Assembly (NCBI GenBank): GCA_036401335.1 | Contig: DASWVC010000360.1 | Span: 1 to 33,806 of the forward strand | Length of the DNA stretch: 33,806 nucleotides | Source: DASWVC01 sp036401335 | GTDB lineage: Bacteria > Verrucomicrobiota > Verrucomicrobiia > Chthoniobacterales > JAFAMB01 | Direction of reading: 5' to 3' | In this document: positions 8,928 to 17,715 of the stretch, one piece after another | Position numbering within the stretch: position 1 is the stretch's first letter | Layout of the letters: each line of letters begins with the position of its first letter | Notes under the pieces: generated by a model | Told to the model about the DNA's origin: nothing | Database searches by the model: none | The model's input: only the letters and a program-made list of their open reading frames with translations | Program-made: the position numbers and the translations under genes

Positions 8928-10580
8928 TTGAAAGTCAACGCCACGGCGTTTGGGTGCGCGCGGTCCGAAAAAGAAGCTTCGCAGGACGCTTTCACCGTAA
9001 AGGTGTGGGATCAAACGGTCATCGCGGTCCTCGCGGATGGCGCGGGAGGAGTCCAGGGGGGACAAGAGGCGGCCTCGCACATCGTTGAATCGCTGGCCAC
9101 CAATTACGCTGCCCGTCCCAAGACCTGGACCCCGCAGAAAGCACTGGGCGAGTTCACCCGATGGGTGAACCACCGGCTCTACCACGATTCTCTCGAACGG
9201 TATGGCTCACCCGAACTGGTGTCCACGGTGGCTGCGGCGGTGATCGAGGGTGACAAACTTTATGGGCTGAACGTCGGTGACTCGCGGGTGTACCTGGCCC
9301 ACGCCGGCCAGCTGCGCCAGCTGTCCGAGGACCATGCAAGCATGGAGCACGGCCGCAAACACATCCTGAATCGTGCCGTCGGGCTCGCCCCGGAGGTGGA
9401 GCCGCATTTTTTTGCGGCAGACCTCGCCGACGGCGATGTGGCTTTGCTCTGCTCGGACGGGCTGTCGAATGTGTTCGATGCCCCCACACTTACGGCAAAA
9501 CTGAACGCGCGTTGCCCGGCGCGTACCCTCGTCTCGGCCGCACGTGCAAGAGCCACGCCTGAACTGCTGGACGACGTCAGTGCCGTCGTTCTTGACATCA
9601 CCCGAACCGGTAATCTTCAGGCCGTCAGCAAACTTTCGCTGGAAGTGCCCGATGCACTCCACAAGGGTATGGAAGTTGACGGGTTTACCCTGATTAAAGC
9701 ATTTCAGCACAATGACCGCGTCTGGCTCGCCGTGCGCGATGGCCACCGGTTCACGCTCAAGTTCGCCCCCATCGAAGCGCGCGACAATGAGGCGGTGCTC
9801 AACCAATTCGTCAAGGAGACCTGGAACGCCACGCGGCTGCCTGCAAATGAATTTCTCGTGAAAGCGTTTGTGCCGGTTGACGGCACCGTTCGCTGCTACG
9901 CCATGGAATTCATTGAGGCGCCGAGCTTAAGGATGCTGCTGCGCTCCCGCCGGCTGGCGGTTGATGAAGCGGTTGCGCTCGGCAGATTCCTGCTGAAAGC
10001 GGGCCAGCACCTGATCGGCCTGGATCTCGTGCATGGAGACGTCAAACCGGACAATATCCTCGTCCTGAGCAGCTGCGATTCGGTCACATTCAAGCTCGTC
10101 GATTTCGGCAGCACGACCGAAGTGTTCTCGGTCACGTCGCGCGCAGGCACGGCGAGCTACCTTGCCCCTGAACGGTTTCGCGGGGCGGCCATCTCAGAGC
10201 GGACGGAGATCTTTGCCATCGGCGTTACCCTCTTTGAGGCGCTCACCCAGCGCCTTCCCTTCGGCGAGATTGAGCGATTTCAAACCCCGCACTTTCACAC
10301 CGCCAGGAAGCCGTCGCACCTGAACCCCAACGTGCCGCCGTGGTTGGAAGCGGTCCTGCTTCGTGCGTGTTCGCCCGAGCCTGAGCGGCGTTACCAGAAT
10401 TATTCCGAGATGCTTTTTAACCTCACCCATCCGGATTCGGTGGAGCCGTTTTATCCGCGGGGCGCTTCGTTGCTCGAGAAAAACCCGCTTGGTTTCTATA
10501 AATGTGCGTGTTTGTTGCTGTTGACCGCATGCATTGCCCTGATCGCAAAGCTGCTCATGGCCGGAGTCAGATTGCTGTGA
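8928..10580 (+). CDS. Bifunctional PP2C phosphatase / Ser-Thr protein kinase with C-terminal membrane anchor
   Basis: 550 aa from a TTG at 8928, nine bp after the nitrate transporter stop. Residues 1-230 are a PP2C-type phosphatase: Asp37 in LADGAGG, VGDSRVYL near 117-123, CSDGLSN near 175-181 and DDVSAVVLD near 215-223 supply the metal-binding acidic residues. Residues 250-500 are a protein kinase: Lys278 in FTLKFAP, catalytic loop HGDVKPDN (369-376, with Gly in place of the common Arg after His), DFG at 392-394 and GTASYLAPERF as activation-loop end. The glycine-rich loop is degenerate. A hydrophobic stretch at 523-546 is a C-terminal membrane anchor, leaving both enzymes in the cytoplasm. 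Kinase/phosphatase fusions of this kind sit next to nasA in some proteobacterial nitrate clusters. Control of nitrate uptake or reduction is inferred, not shown. Confidence 0.92.
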   Translation: MKVNATAFGCARSEKEASQDAFTVKVWDQTVIAVLADGAGGVQGGQEAASHIVESLATNYAARPKTWTPQKALGEFTRWVNHRLYHDSLERYGSPELVSTVAAAVIEGDKLYGLNVGDSRVYLAHAGQLRQLSEDHASMEHGRKHILNRAVGLAPEVEPHFFAADLADGDVALLCSDGLSNVFDAPTLTAKLNARCPARTLVSAARARATPELLDDVSAVVLDITRTGNLQAVSKLSLEVPDALHKGMEVDGFTLIKAFQHNDRVWLAVRDGHRFTLKFAPIEARDNEAVLNQFVKETWNATRLPANEFLVKAFVPVDGTVRCYAMEFIEAPSLRMLLRSRRLAVDEAVALGRFLLKAGQHLIGLDLVHGDVKPDNILVLSSCDSVTFKLVDFGSTTEVFSVTSRAGTASYLAPERFRGAAISERTEIFAIGVTLFEALTQRLPFGEIERFQTPHFHTARKPSHLNPNVPPWLEAVLLRACSPEPERRYQNYSEMLFNLTHPDSVEPFYPRGASLLEKNPLGFYKCACLLLLTACIALIAKLLMAGVRLL

Positions 10581-10610
10581 ACAGGGGGGAGTCGAACGGC
10601 GAGCGCCTTT

Positions 10611-12017
10611 TTATTCAGCTTCCGCCGCCGGGTACGACGGATCCAGGGCCGAAAGGTAAGCTGGAAAGCGGCACAACGAGCAGTCGTGGCCGTTGGCATT
10701 GCAGAAATCCTCGGCCACCTGCAGTAACCCTTGTTGTTGGTACAGGTAACGCGCTGCGAAATTTGGCTCCGCTCGCTCCCCGAAAAGCCGTTGGCGCGTC
10801 AATTCCAGGCGGCCGTTGTCAAGCTCAGCCGGCAAGCGTTTGACCACGGCCCAATCGACCTGCCCGGAAATCCACATCAAGGGAACGAACACGTTGGCCA
10901 GCAGGTCGGCAATCCTGGCGCTGCCGATCAGGTGGATCGACCGGGCGCTCGGGGCGGATTGCAAGGTGTAATGATGGTCCCAGAACGGGTGGGACAACCG
11001 GTGAAAAAAACGCCGGACGGCAGGGAGGTCGGACGGCAACCCCTGCAGTTCCGGCCACCGGGAGGCAAGGACGGACAGGGCGCCCAGCCGCCGCTGAGGA
11101 TGGTTGGAAGGACGGGTCGACGTCAAACGCCACTGTTCTGGGCTAAGCACAAAGTGGCAAAGCTCTCCTCGCAATCCCCACCAGGCAGACCAAAGTTTCT
11201 TCAGATGGGCGGAGGCGGTGGGGGCGGCACCCCCGGGTTGGGCGGCTTGCTCCAAAAAGCCCGATAGACCAAATAAGATCGCCTCTGCCGCCGCAGGCTG
11301 TTGCCGCAGCAACCTCAGGGAGGCGCGCTGGGCCAGGAGCAGGAACGGCAATTTATTTTCCTTGTAACCCAGTGCCATGGCCACTTGCTGGAACAGCGCC
11401 TCCGCAAAACCGTGCACCTTGATGGACCGTTGCAGCAGCCGCCCTTTGCGTTCCAGGCGAACTCGGGCCGCAATTTCCAACACCCCCTCGATCTGAGTCT
11501 GGGTCATCTGCGCCAGCGGCGCGCGGCACGCGCCCGGCTTGGCCCGGTGACCCCCGGGCAGGATCGCCGGGTGTTCGGGGGCTGGCGCCTGCAGGTGCAC
11601 CTGCAGCACCTCCCGGTGGTCGGCGGTCCGGGTGAAAAAAACGCAACCTGGAGGCCGCACGAAAACGTGCAGCACCACATGGTTGAAACGTTCGTTGACC
11701 CCGTGGCCGTGCCGTTCCCAGTCGAGGGCGCTGCGATCAAACTCCATGTCCCCGCGCAACGTTTCTTCTTTGCCGTCAACACGAATCACCACATTGGTGA
11801 AATCCGGGCCGGCCTCATGGTTCCACAGGCCCGGGCTCAAAACCTCCACCACCGCCCCATTGGTTGCCCGGAACGCCGTCCCGAAAGCGCCGGCATACCA
11901 CCACGTTTGCCACTCCAGCTCCGACCATCGCCGCGCCAGTTCATCTTCGCTGACAAGGTCCGCCGGCGGTTGCACAAAATCGTGGTAGAGAACGACGGGA
12001 TCCGCAGGACCAGGCAT
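10611..12017 (-). CDS. DUF2851 family protein
   Basis: 468 aa, ATG at 12017. It shows the conserved DUF2851 blocks: ELEWQTWW (34-41), SPGLWNHEAGPDFTNVVI (61-78), RGDMEFD (88-94), a SALDWERHGHG...FNHVVLHVFV stretch (97-120), and a C-terminal cysteine set FCNANGHDCSLCRFP (C-x6-C-x2-C). The family occurs mainly in Bacteroidota, Verrucomicrobiota and relatives and has no assigned biochemical function that I know of. The acidic/His pattern resembles metal-dependent nucleases, but that is only impression. No signal peptide or membrane segment. It converges with the kinase gene, only 30 bp apart, and follows a 240 bp AT-containing spacer with a perfect TATAAT. Family assignment is confident; function unknown. 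Confidence 0.85.
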   Translation of the reverse strand: MPGPADPVVLYHDFVQPPADLVSEDELARRWSELEWQTWWYAGAFGTAFRATNGAVVEVLSPGLWNHEAGPDFTNVVIRVDGKEETLRGDMEFDRSALDWERHGHGVNERFNHVVLHVFVRPPGCVFFTRTADHREVLQVHLQAPAPEHPAILPGGHRAKPGACRAPLAQMTQTQIEGVLEIAARVRLERKGRLLQRSIKVHGFAEALFQQVAMALGYKENKLPFLLLAQRASLRLLRQQPAAAEAILFGLSGFLEQAAQPGGAAPTASAHLKKLWSAWWGLRGELCHFVLSPEQWRLTSTRPSNHPQRRLGALSVLASRWPELQGLPSDLPAVRRFFHRLSHPFWDHHYTLQSAPSARSIHLIGSARIADLLANVFVPLMWISGQVDWAVVKRLPAELDNGRLELTRQRLFGERAEPNFAARYLYQQQGLLQVAEDFCNANGHDCSLCRFPAYLSALDPSYPAAEAE

Positions 12018-12063
12018 CGGCTCGAAGCATAAGCCGAAATTTTAAAACATAAAGAAAAAACGT

Positions 12064-12069
12064 ATTATA
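12064..12069 (-). promoter_or_regulatory. Possible -10 element for the DUF2851 gene
   Basis: Reading on the minus strand, TATAAT lies in an AT-rich island (about 12040-12082) that stands out from the GC-rich surroundings. The start codon is about 47 bp downstream. No good -35 box is present at 16-18 bp, so this is only a candidate. The rest of the 240 bp spacer (12018-12257) shows nothing else recognisable. Confidence 0.25.
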
Positions 12070-12257
12070 AACGTGTTTTATCTCTGGGCCGTGCCTTGCT
12101 CCCGCAGAACGCAAACACCCGCCGGCATGCCGGCCCAACCTGAAGCCACCATGCCTTCACCCCCATACCCCCGGTGCCCGCCGTGAACTTCCTTCATTTG
12201 TGTCACTGGTAACCTTCTTCCATTCCTGGCATTGATACAATTCTTCCAATTTCCCAC

Positions 12258-13838
12258 TCAGCGTGCCCCGTACGATTCCAGCAGGTGACGCGAGGTATCG
12301 TCTCGAAACTCGCCTCCTTCCCGCCGGACCAGTTCATCGGCTTCGTTCCGCTTCTGCCTCGTTCTGAGAACCGCAACCGCCTCAAGGAGCGCCCGCAGCC
12401 GGTCAGGCCGGGCTTTGGCGGTTCTCCGGGCCCGGAGCAAGGCCGGGATGGCTTCGTCCGGCCGATTGGCTGCAGCCAGCACCAAGCCGGCAAACTCAGC
12501 CGCCAACGGTTCCTTTTCGTCATGCAGCAGGTGGCTGGCAAGTTGTTCCGGTTCGTTGTGGTAGCGCTCCGCCAGAGCTTGGTAATCGCGCCACCCCAAC
12601 GGTCCTCGTGGCCCGTCGAGGTTTACCGGAAAAGGCCGGTAAAGCGGGTCGCCCACGATGGTGGTCATCCAGGAAAGGCCCACCAGCGACGCATAAGCGC
12701 TCTCGGCAAAAGTCATGCCATGGGTGAGGCGATCAAAAAACACATCCAGTTCGGGAGTCAGCCCAAGGTAAGGCTCGTACACGTTGCCCAGGGTGGCGGC
12801 TGCACCGTGCCGGATGAGCGGACCCACCCAGAAACGGTCCGGCGATCGGACGGTTGATCCACTGGTGGAGTGGATGTGCACCGCAATCGCCCCGGGCCGG
12901 AACCGAAACCCCGGATCTGCGAGTGCGCCGGCCAGGTGCTCGGCATACCAGCCAAAGTAAAGCATTACGTCGTTAAGGGGAAAGCCGGCCGGGAACAGGT
13001 CCGGCTGGCGGTCGACCAGGGTCGGAAAGCCCAGAGGGAACGCTGCCGCTACGATGTGCTCCAACCAGTCGTCCCCGATTTTGTAGGCGGGATCATTGGT
13101 CCCGCGTTCGTCAATCACCGTCCAACCGGATAAACCGGTTCGTTCCGCACCGATCGCGTCATCGACCATCCGGCGCGCCTCTCCGACGGTCGGACCGTCA
13201 ATCCGGCCCACCAGCAGCAGCCTTGGGTCTATCTCGGGATCGGTGATCGGCAGGAAGCTCCGGTAATACAGGTTCTTGAGCGGGCCAGAAATCTGGCGGC
13301 TCCGAAACCCGAGGGCGGCGAGTTCCGAATCGACCGCTGCCTGGTTGGATTGGCCAAACGGCGTGGTCGGATCCGGATGGTCTCCCGGATAGCCGTTGCA
13401 GGCACGAATCTTAAGGGGAATCCCACGGATGAGGGTGACAAAACGGATCTGGGAACCGACCACGGCCGCCGTGCCCTCCGTCGGTTCGGATTCCTGCCAC
13501 CAGCCATGTGTGATAAACTGGGCGCGCAGCGGCTCAGCGATCTGCTGGTCATAGACCTGCCGGTCGATTTCTTCTTCCGGGGGACAATGCAGCCCAACCA
13601 GGTGCGAGGCTTCGATGCCGCGCTGTTGGGCATAGTATTGGGCCAGGGTCTTGCTTTCCGGCACCGTTTCGTTGAACACCACCACGGTCACGTCGGCCAG
13701 GCGCGGCTCGCTTGCGGAGGCCCCGAGCGGGAGGAAAAGCGGCCAGCAGGCGAGTAAAACCAGGCCGGCACGCCCTCCGATCCATTTACCCGGCCGCCTG
13801 CGGCAAGTCACACCACCTTCCATACGTGGCCGAAACAT
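12258..13838 (-). CDS. TIGR03790-like exported protein with C-terminal TPR-like helices
   Basis: 526 aa from ATG at 13838; an ATG at 13823 would also keep the signal peptide. After a basic N-terminus there is a hydrophobic export segment (LVLLACWPLFLPLGASASE), so the mature protein is outside the cytoplasm. It begins with DVTVVVFNETVPESKTLAQYY, then RGIEASHLVGLHCPPEEEIDRQVYD, which is the pattern of the TIGR03790 family found in Acidobacteria, Planctomycetes and Verrucomicrobia. The middle holds LIRGIPLKIR and a GAIAVHIHSTSGSTVRSP stretch. Residues ~430-515 look like TPR helices. Function of the family is unknown. It is followed upstream on the same strand by a metallo-beta-lactamase-fold gene (17 bp away), probably co-transcribed with it. 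Confidence 0.8.
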   Translation of the reverse strand: MFRPRMEGGVTCRRRPGKWIGGRAGLVLLACWPLFLPLGASASEPRLADVTVVVFNETVPESKTLAQYYAQQRGIEASHLVGLHCPPEEEIDRQVYDQQIAEPLRAQFITHGWWQESEPTEGTAAVVGSQIRFVTLIRGIPLKIRACNGYPGDHPDPTTPFGQSNQAAVDSELAALGFRSRQISGPLKNLYYRSFLPITDPEIDPRLLLVGRIDGPTVGEARRMVDDAIGAERTGLSGWTVIDERGTNDPAYKIGDDWLEHIVAAAFPLGFPTLVDRQPDLFPAGFPLNDVMLYFGWYAEHLAGALADPGFRFRPGAIAVHIHSTSGSTVRSPDRFWVGPLIRHGAAATLGNVYEPYLGLTPELDVFFDRLTHGMTFAESAYASLVGLSWMTTIVGDPLYRPFPVNLDGPRGPLGWRDYQALAERYHNEPEQLASHLLHDEKEPLAAEFAGLVLAAANRPDEAIPALLRARRTAKARPDRLRALLEAVAVLRTRQKRNEADELVRREGGEFRDDTSRHLLESYGAR

Positions 13839-13854
13839 TGCCGTCGGCTGTATC

Positions 13855-14628
13855 TCAGGAAAATTCCAGGCGCAAGCCGTCGTACGCCAGGTGCACTCCG
13901 GCTGGCAGCGCCTTGTCCACGTCCGCGTGTTTAAAGTCGTGACTTAAGTGGGTGAGGTAAGTCGCGCGCGCGCCAATTCCTTCCGCAAACGTCAAGCCCT
14001 CGGCCAAGCTCATGTGGGTCGGGTGCCTGTGGAAGCACGGGGTGCCCAGGATCAGCGTGTCGACTCCCTGCAAAGGCCGCAGGTCCGGCACGACCTTGCA
14101 ATCGCTCAAGTAGGCGGCCAGCGGGCGCCCGCCCTGTCGGAAAACAAAGCCGAAAACGTGAGCCCTTCCGTGTTCGACCGGAACGGGCACCAGTTCGGTC
14201 TCCCCGATCTGGAAAGGCCCGTCGATCCGGTGAGGCTCCGGGTGCACGTACCCGGGAAAGCGGGCCTTCCCGTTGAAAGCATACTGGAACACCCGGCTCA
14301 GATCGGCCAGGGTTTCGGTGGAACCGTAGACCGGCATCCGGTTCCCGTTGGCGCCGCTGTAGCGTCGCAGGTCATCGAAACCCATGACGTGATCCGCATG
14401 GGAATGCGTGTAGACGACGGCATCCACCCGCCGCACGTTTGCGCGCAGCACTTGCAAGCGGAATTCGGCTCCCGTGTCCACCACCCAGGCCGCCCGTTCC
14501 GTTTCCACGTAGAGGGAAGCTCGAAAACGCTGGTCGCGCAGGTCGGTGGACGAGCACACGGAACAATCACAGAGCGGAACGGGCACTCCGACTGAGGTGC
14601 CGGTACCCAGAAAGGTGATTGCGAGCAT
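13855..14628 (-). CDS. Metallo-beta-lactamase-fold hydrolase, PhnP-like
   Basis: 257 aa, ATG at 14628. It begins MLAITFLGTGTSVGVPVPLCDC as in PhnP and related phosphodiesterases. The metal-binding THSHADH is at residues 74-80, with Asp51 in VVDTGAEFR, His155-type residue in VEHGRAHVFGF, and DCKVVPDL and a C-terminal LTHLSHDF giving further ligands. Cys20, Cys22 and Cys25 (LCDCSVC) match the extra cysteine motif of PhnP-type enzymes. PhnP itself hydrolyses phosphoribosyl 1,2-cyclic phosphate, but no other phosphonate gene is nearby, so cyclic phosphodiesterase activity is plausible but the substrate is open. The start is 40 bp from divergent recN, and the gene reads into the TIGR03790-like gene. 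Confidence 0.88.
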   Translation of the reverse strand: MLAITFLGTGTSVGVPVPLCDCSVCSSTDLRDQRFRASLYVETERAAWVVDTGAEFRLQVLRANVRRVDAVVYTHSHADHVMGFDDLRRYSGANGNRMPVYGSTETLADLSRVFQYAFNGKARFPGYVHPEPHRIDGPFQIGETELVPVPVEHGRAHVFGFVFRQGGRPLAAYLSDCKVVPDLRPLQGVDTLILGTPCFHRHPTHMSLAEGLTFAEGIGARATYLTHLSHDFKHADVDKALPAGVHLAYDGLRLEFS

Positions 14629-14668
14629 CTATTGCAAAAGGACTCCCGCAACTTTACATACCCTTCCT

Positions 14669-16330
14669 GTGCCCGCAACGCTGCGCTCACTCCGGATCCG
14701 GAACCTGGCTTTGGTGGAGTCGTTGGACTGGAGTCTGGCGCCCGGGTTTAACGTGGTAACGGGCGAGACCGGCGCCGGCAAATCCATTATTCTAGGGGCG
14801 TTGACCTTGGTTTTAGGGGAACGTGCCGACAAGACCCTCATCCGCACCGGCGCTGACCAATGCTCCGTTGAAGCGGTGTTCGACCTTGGCGATGTCCGCC
14901 AGCTGAATGCCTTCCTTGAAGAGCATGGAATTGAACCGTGCGAGGAGGGCCAGTTGCTGCTCAAACGGTCTTTTACCAGCGGCGGAACGAACCGTCAGTT
15001 TATCAACGGCACGCAGACCACGTTGGCCAACTTGAAAGAGGTCGGTGCCGGGTTGGTCGACTTGCACGGACCCCACGACCATCAATCCCTCTTCTCGAGG
15101 GATCAGCAGCGCGAGATCATCGACGCCTACGCCAGCGCGGAACAAGCGCTCCGGGTTTATGGGGCGGCATTTGACGAACTTACCCGGCTGCGCAAGGAGC
15201 TGGATGCTTTGGCGGACGAAGCGTCAGACCAGAACCTGGCGCTCTGGCGTCACCAGCACCAGGAACTGATGGCCGCAGACCTCCGCGAGGGCGAATTGGA
15301 CGAATTGCAATCCCGCTACAGCGTTGCCGCCCATTCCCGCCGCATCCTTGAGCTCACGGCCGCCGTCAGCGAGGGTTTGAGCCAGGCCGACGATTCCGTG
15401 CTCAACCGCATGGGAGAGGTGGCGCGATGCCTGCGCGAACTGGAGCGGATCGACTCCGCCACGGCGGTGTTCGTCGGGCAATACGAAGCGGCGGCGGTGG
15501 AAATAGAGGAACTGGAACGCAATGTGGCCGATTACCAACGCCGGGTGGAGGTCGATCCAGAAGCCCTTCATCAGATGGAGGCACGCCTGAACCTTCTGCA
15601 ATCGCTTGAGCGCAAGCACCACACCGATGAGAAGGGCTTGATCGAATTGCGGGAACAACTGGCGGAACGCCTCGCCCGCTTCGACCACCGTGACCAGATC
15701 CATCAGGATCTCAAAGCGGAGCTGGATCAGCAGCAGGCCACGGCATTACAGCACGCAAGGGCCTTGTCCAAGGCGCGCGTTTCGGCAGCCGCCCGGCTCG
15801 CCCCGGCGGTGCAGGGCCACTTGACGGACCTCGGGTTCAAGCAATCGCACTTCGAGGTCAAGGTGGAACGTGCGGCCGAACTTGGCCGGCATGGGTTGGA
15901 CGACGTGGAGTTTCTATTCGCGCCGAACCCCGGGGAAGCTCCTAAGCCATTGCGGGCCATCGCTTCAAGCGGCGAGATCTCGCGGGTCATGCTCGCGATC
16001 AAGACCGCCCTGGCCACGGAGGACCTGATCGGATTGCTCGTGTTTGACGAGATTGACGCCAACGTCGGGGGCGAGGTGGCCAATGCGGTGGGGGTTAAAA
16101 TGCGTGCCGTTGCACGATCCCGGCAGGTTTTGGCCATCACCCACATGCCCCAGGTGGCTTCGGCGGCGGCAAGCCATTTTCTGGTCAGTAAAGAAATCCT
16201 GGATGGACGGACGCGAACAACCTTGCGACCGGTGACAGCGGAGGATCGCGTCAATGAAATCGCCCGCATGCTGGGCGGCAAATCCCGGCTTGCCCTTGAT
16301 CATGCCCGCGAGCTGTTGCGCACACGGTAG
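14669..16330 (+). CDS. recN: DNA repair protein RecN (SMC-like ATPase)
   Basis: The frame is open from 14546, but starting there would overlap the divergent hydrolase gene. A GTG at 14669 yields 553 aa beginning MPATLRSLRIRNLALVESLDW, which is the normal RecN start and length. Walker A is GETGAGKS (residues 32-39), the ABC signature is SSGEISRVMLAIK, and Walker B is LLVFDEIDANVGG. The middle is long alpha-helical with heptad-like runs, as expected for the antiparallel coiled coil. RecN helps hold broken DNA ends for RecA-dependent double-strand break repair. The TAG stop lies within a CGGTAGGGGA sequence resembling the local hairpin repeats. Converges with the prepilin peptidase gene. No SOS box was identified. 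Confidence 0.96.
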   Translation: MPATLRSLRIRNLALVESLDWSLAPGFNVVTGETGAGKSIILGALTLVLGERADKTLIRTGADQCSVEAVFDLGDVRQLNAFLEEHGIEPCEEGQLLLKRSFTSGGTNRQFINGTQTTLANLKEVGAGLVDLHGPHDHQSLFSRDQQREIIDAYASAEQALRVYGAAFDELTRLRKELDALADEASDQNLALWRHQHQELMAADLREGELDELQSRYSVAAHSRRILELTAAVSEGLSQADDSVLNRMGEVARCLRELERIDSATAVFVGQYEAAAVEIEELERNVADYQRRVEVDPEALHQMEARLNLLQSLERKHHTDEKGLIELREQLAERLARFDHRDQIHQDLKAELDQQQATALQHARALSKARVSAAARLAPAVQGHLTDLGFKQSHFEVKVERAAELGRHGLDDVEFLFAPNPGEAPKPLRAIASSGEISRVMLAIKTALATEDLIGLLVFDEIDANVGGEVANAVGVKMRAVARSRQVLAITHMPQVASAAASHFLVSKEILDGRTRTTLRPVTAEDRVNEIARMLGGKSRLALDHARELLRTR

Positions 16331-16372
16331 GGGAAGGTGTCGGGGTATCGGCGTGCCGGCGTAACTGGGGGC

Positions 16373-16404
16373 CGGGTAGGGCGGCGAGTCCCTTCGCCGC
16401 CGGC
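16373..16404 (+). repeat. Hairpin repeat, type A, copy 1
   Basis: Begins GGGTAGG, then a perfect 8 bp stem GGCGGCGA (16380-16387) / TCGCCGCC (16394-16401) closing the 6 nt loop GTCCCT. Nearly identical to copies at 24758-24793 and 32458-32488. Lies between convergent recN and the prepilin peptidase gene. Confidence 0.85.
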
Positions 16405-16440
16405 AACGGGGCGGAGGAACAGACTAGGTCGTGCCTTCTC

Positions 16441-16476
16441 CGGCAGGGGAGCTTGTCCTCAAGCGCCCGGGATAAC
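16441..16476 (+). repeat. Hairpin repeat, type B, copy 1
   Basis: CGGCAGGGGAGCTTG - TCCT - CAAGCGCCCGGGATAAC. The stem GGGAGCTTG/CAAGCGCCC has one mismatch. Aligns over about 36 bp with the element at 18667-18706 and, over the hairpin, with the centre of the large palindrome at 32537-32570. Confidence 0.8.
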
Positions 16477-16555
16477 GGCCCTATTCACCGCCCGGCCGGC
16501 TCGGAGATCCGACCCTGCCAAGACCCTTCCCGGCCGCTCCTGCTTCCACCCGGCC

Positions 16556-17647
16556 CTACCCAATAAAGTGCGCGACGTACCATTGAAGCAACCGCGGCCC
16601 CGCAAGGGTCCATAGTACCGCGCCGGCGGAGAGGTAAGGGCCGAACGGGATCTGGGTGTCTCGTGTGCGACGGACCACAAGGATGGTGAGGCCCACGACG
16701 GTCCCGATCAACGACCCTGCCCCCAAGCTGAAACATACCCCGGGCCAACCCAGAAAAGCCCCGATCACAGCCATCAGCTTCACGTCACCTAGTCCCAGGG
16801 CCTCACGAGGAAAAACCGCGGCTTGCGTCGTTCCACTCAGCGCCTCCAGCTCGCCAAGCGGGATCATGCGTTCCGGCAAACCGACGGCATCCCGGGTTAG
16901 AATGAGTTCAGTTGTGCCGGGCCAGGCGCGTCCATCCACGACCAGCCCAAGGGCTTGGATGCGGATCCGATCGGTACGCCGGTAAAACAACTCTTTCCAC
17001 GCATAGCTCTCCCCGTCGAAACGGAAGCGCCAGCCTTCCTGCGGAGTCCGGCAGGCTTCAAAGTCGATTGGCTCGGCCGAGCGAAGGTTCCACCTGCCAA
17101 ACGCCAGTTTGCCGAGGTAACTGACCAGGTAAAGCAGACCATAACCGACCGCTGCTCCCACCAGGGAAGCCCAGAGTCCGGCTGACCAAGCTTCGGCTCC
17201 GTGCAACGCGGGCACGACCGTGCTGGCGATGAGCCCTGCAGCGACCGCCGGCACCGTCAGCCGGTCCGGGATGATGAGGTGTTCAACGTCGATGAACGTT
17301 GCGGCCAGAAGCACGGCGAAAAACACGCCCAGCGGCACCGCCTCGGCCAGGGGGTAATCAAGGGCAAGAAGCAGGAACAGCAGTGCGGTCAGGAGCTCAA
17401 GCAGCAGGTAATGAATGCTGATTTGAGCTCTGCAATCGCGGCATCGTCCCCTCAGAAGAAGCCACGACAGGATGGGAACATTGCGGTGCCAGGGCAGCGT
17501 TTGCTGACAGGCTGGACAGAAAGAACGGGGAGGGCGGAGCAGGGAGAGGTCGCGCGGCCACCGGTAGACCAGACAGCCGAGGAACGAGCCAACGGCGGCA
17601 CCCAGCGCCAGGCTCGCACCCGCAACCAGCATGGCTGTCGAAAACAT
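16556..17647 (-). CDS. Prepilin peptidase (A24 family, leader peptidase and N-methyltransferase)
   Basis: 363 aa, ATG at 17647 (a second ATG at 17632). An inner-membrane aspartyl protease that cleaves and methylates type IV prepilins or type II secretion pseudopilins. The cytoplasmic zinc motif Cys44/Cys47 (FCPACQQ) and Cys69/Cys72 (GRCRDCRAQ) is present. The catalytic aspartates are Asp120 in FIDVEHLIIPDRLT and Asp288 in GLGDVKLM. Between them lies an unusually long segment: after GRWNLRS (~185) about 95 residues are mostly hydrophilic, whereas in short family members the second motif follows within about 50-60 residues of the first. No pilin or secretion genes are in the window. The TAG stop falls in a GGGTAGGGCCG box like those of the hairpin repeats. 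Confidence 0.93.
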   Translation of the reverse strand: MFSTAMLVAGASLALGAAVGSFLGCLVYRWPRDLSLLRPPRSFCPACQQTLPWHRNVPILSWLLLRGRCRDCRAQISIHYLLLELLTALLFLLLALDYPLAEAVPLGVFFAVLLAATFIDVEHLIIPDRLTVPAVAAGLIASTVVPALHGAEAWSAGLWASLVGAAVGYGLLYLVSYLGKLAFGRWNLRSAEPIDFEACRTPQEGWRFRFDGESYAWKELFYRRTDRIRIQALGLVVDGRAWPGTTELILTRDAVGLPERMIPLGELEALSGTTQAAVFPREALGLGDVKLMAVIGAFLGWPGVCFSLGAGSLIGTVVGLTILVVRRTRDTQIPFGPYLSAGAVLWTLAGPRLLQWYVAHFIG

Positions 17648-17715
17648 TAAAGGGCAATCGGCTGATCGTGCAGTCTTACCGCCATTCAGCCGTGGTCCCG
17701 TGAACCGCCGCCGGC

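Larger units (their letters stand above)
16331..16555. other. Convergent intergenic region with hairpin repeats
   Basis: 225 bp between the stops of recN and the prepilin peptidase, with no gene. It holds two hairpin elements (16373-16404 and 16441-16476), and both flanking stop codons lie in GGTAGGG boxes at its edges. The hairpins could serve as a two-way transcription end, although neither is followed by a T-run. Confidence 0.6.

Noticed and set aside
10581..10610. GGCGAGCGCC followed by a T-run between the convergent kinase and DUF2851 genes, considered as a terminator
   Set aside because: The stem would be only 3-4 bp with a 2-4 nt loop, too weak to call.
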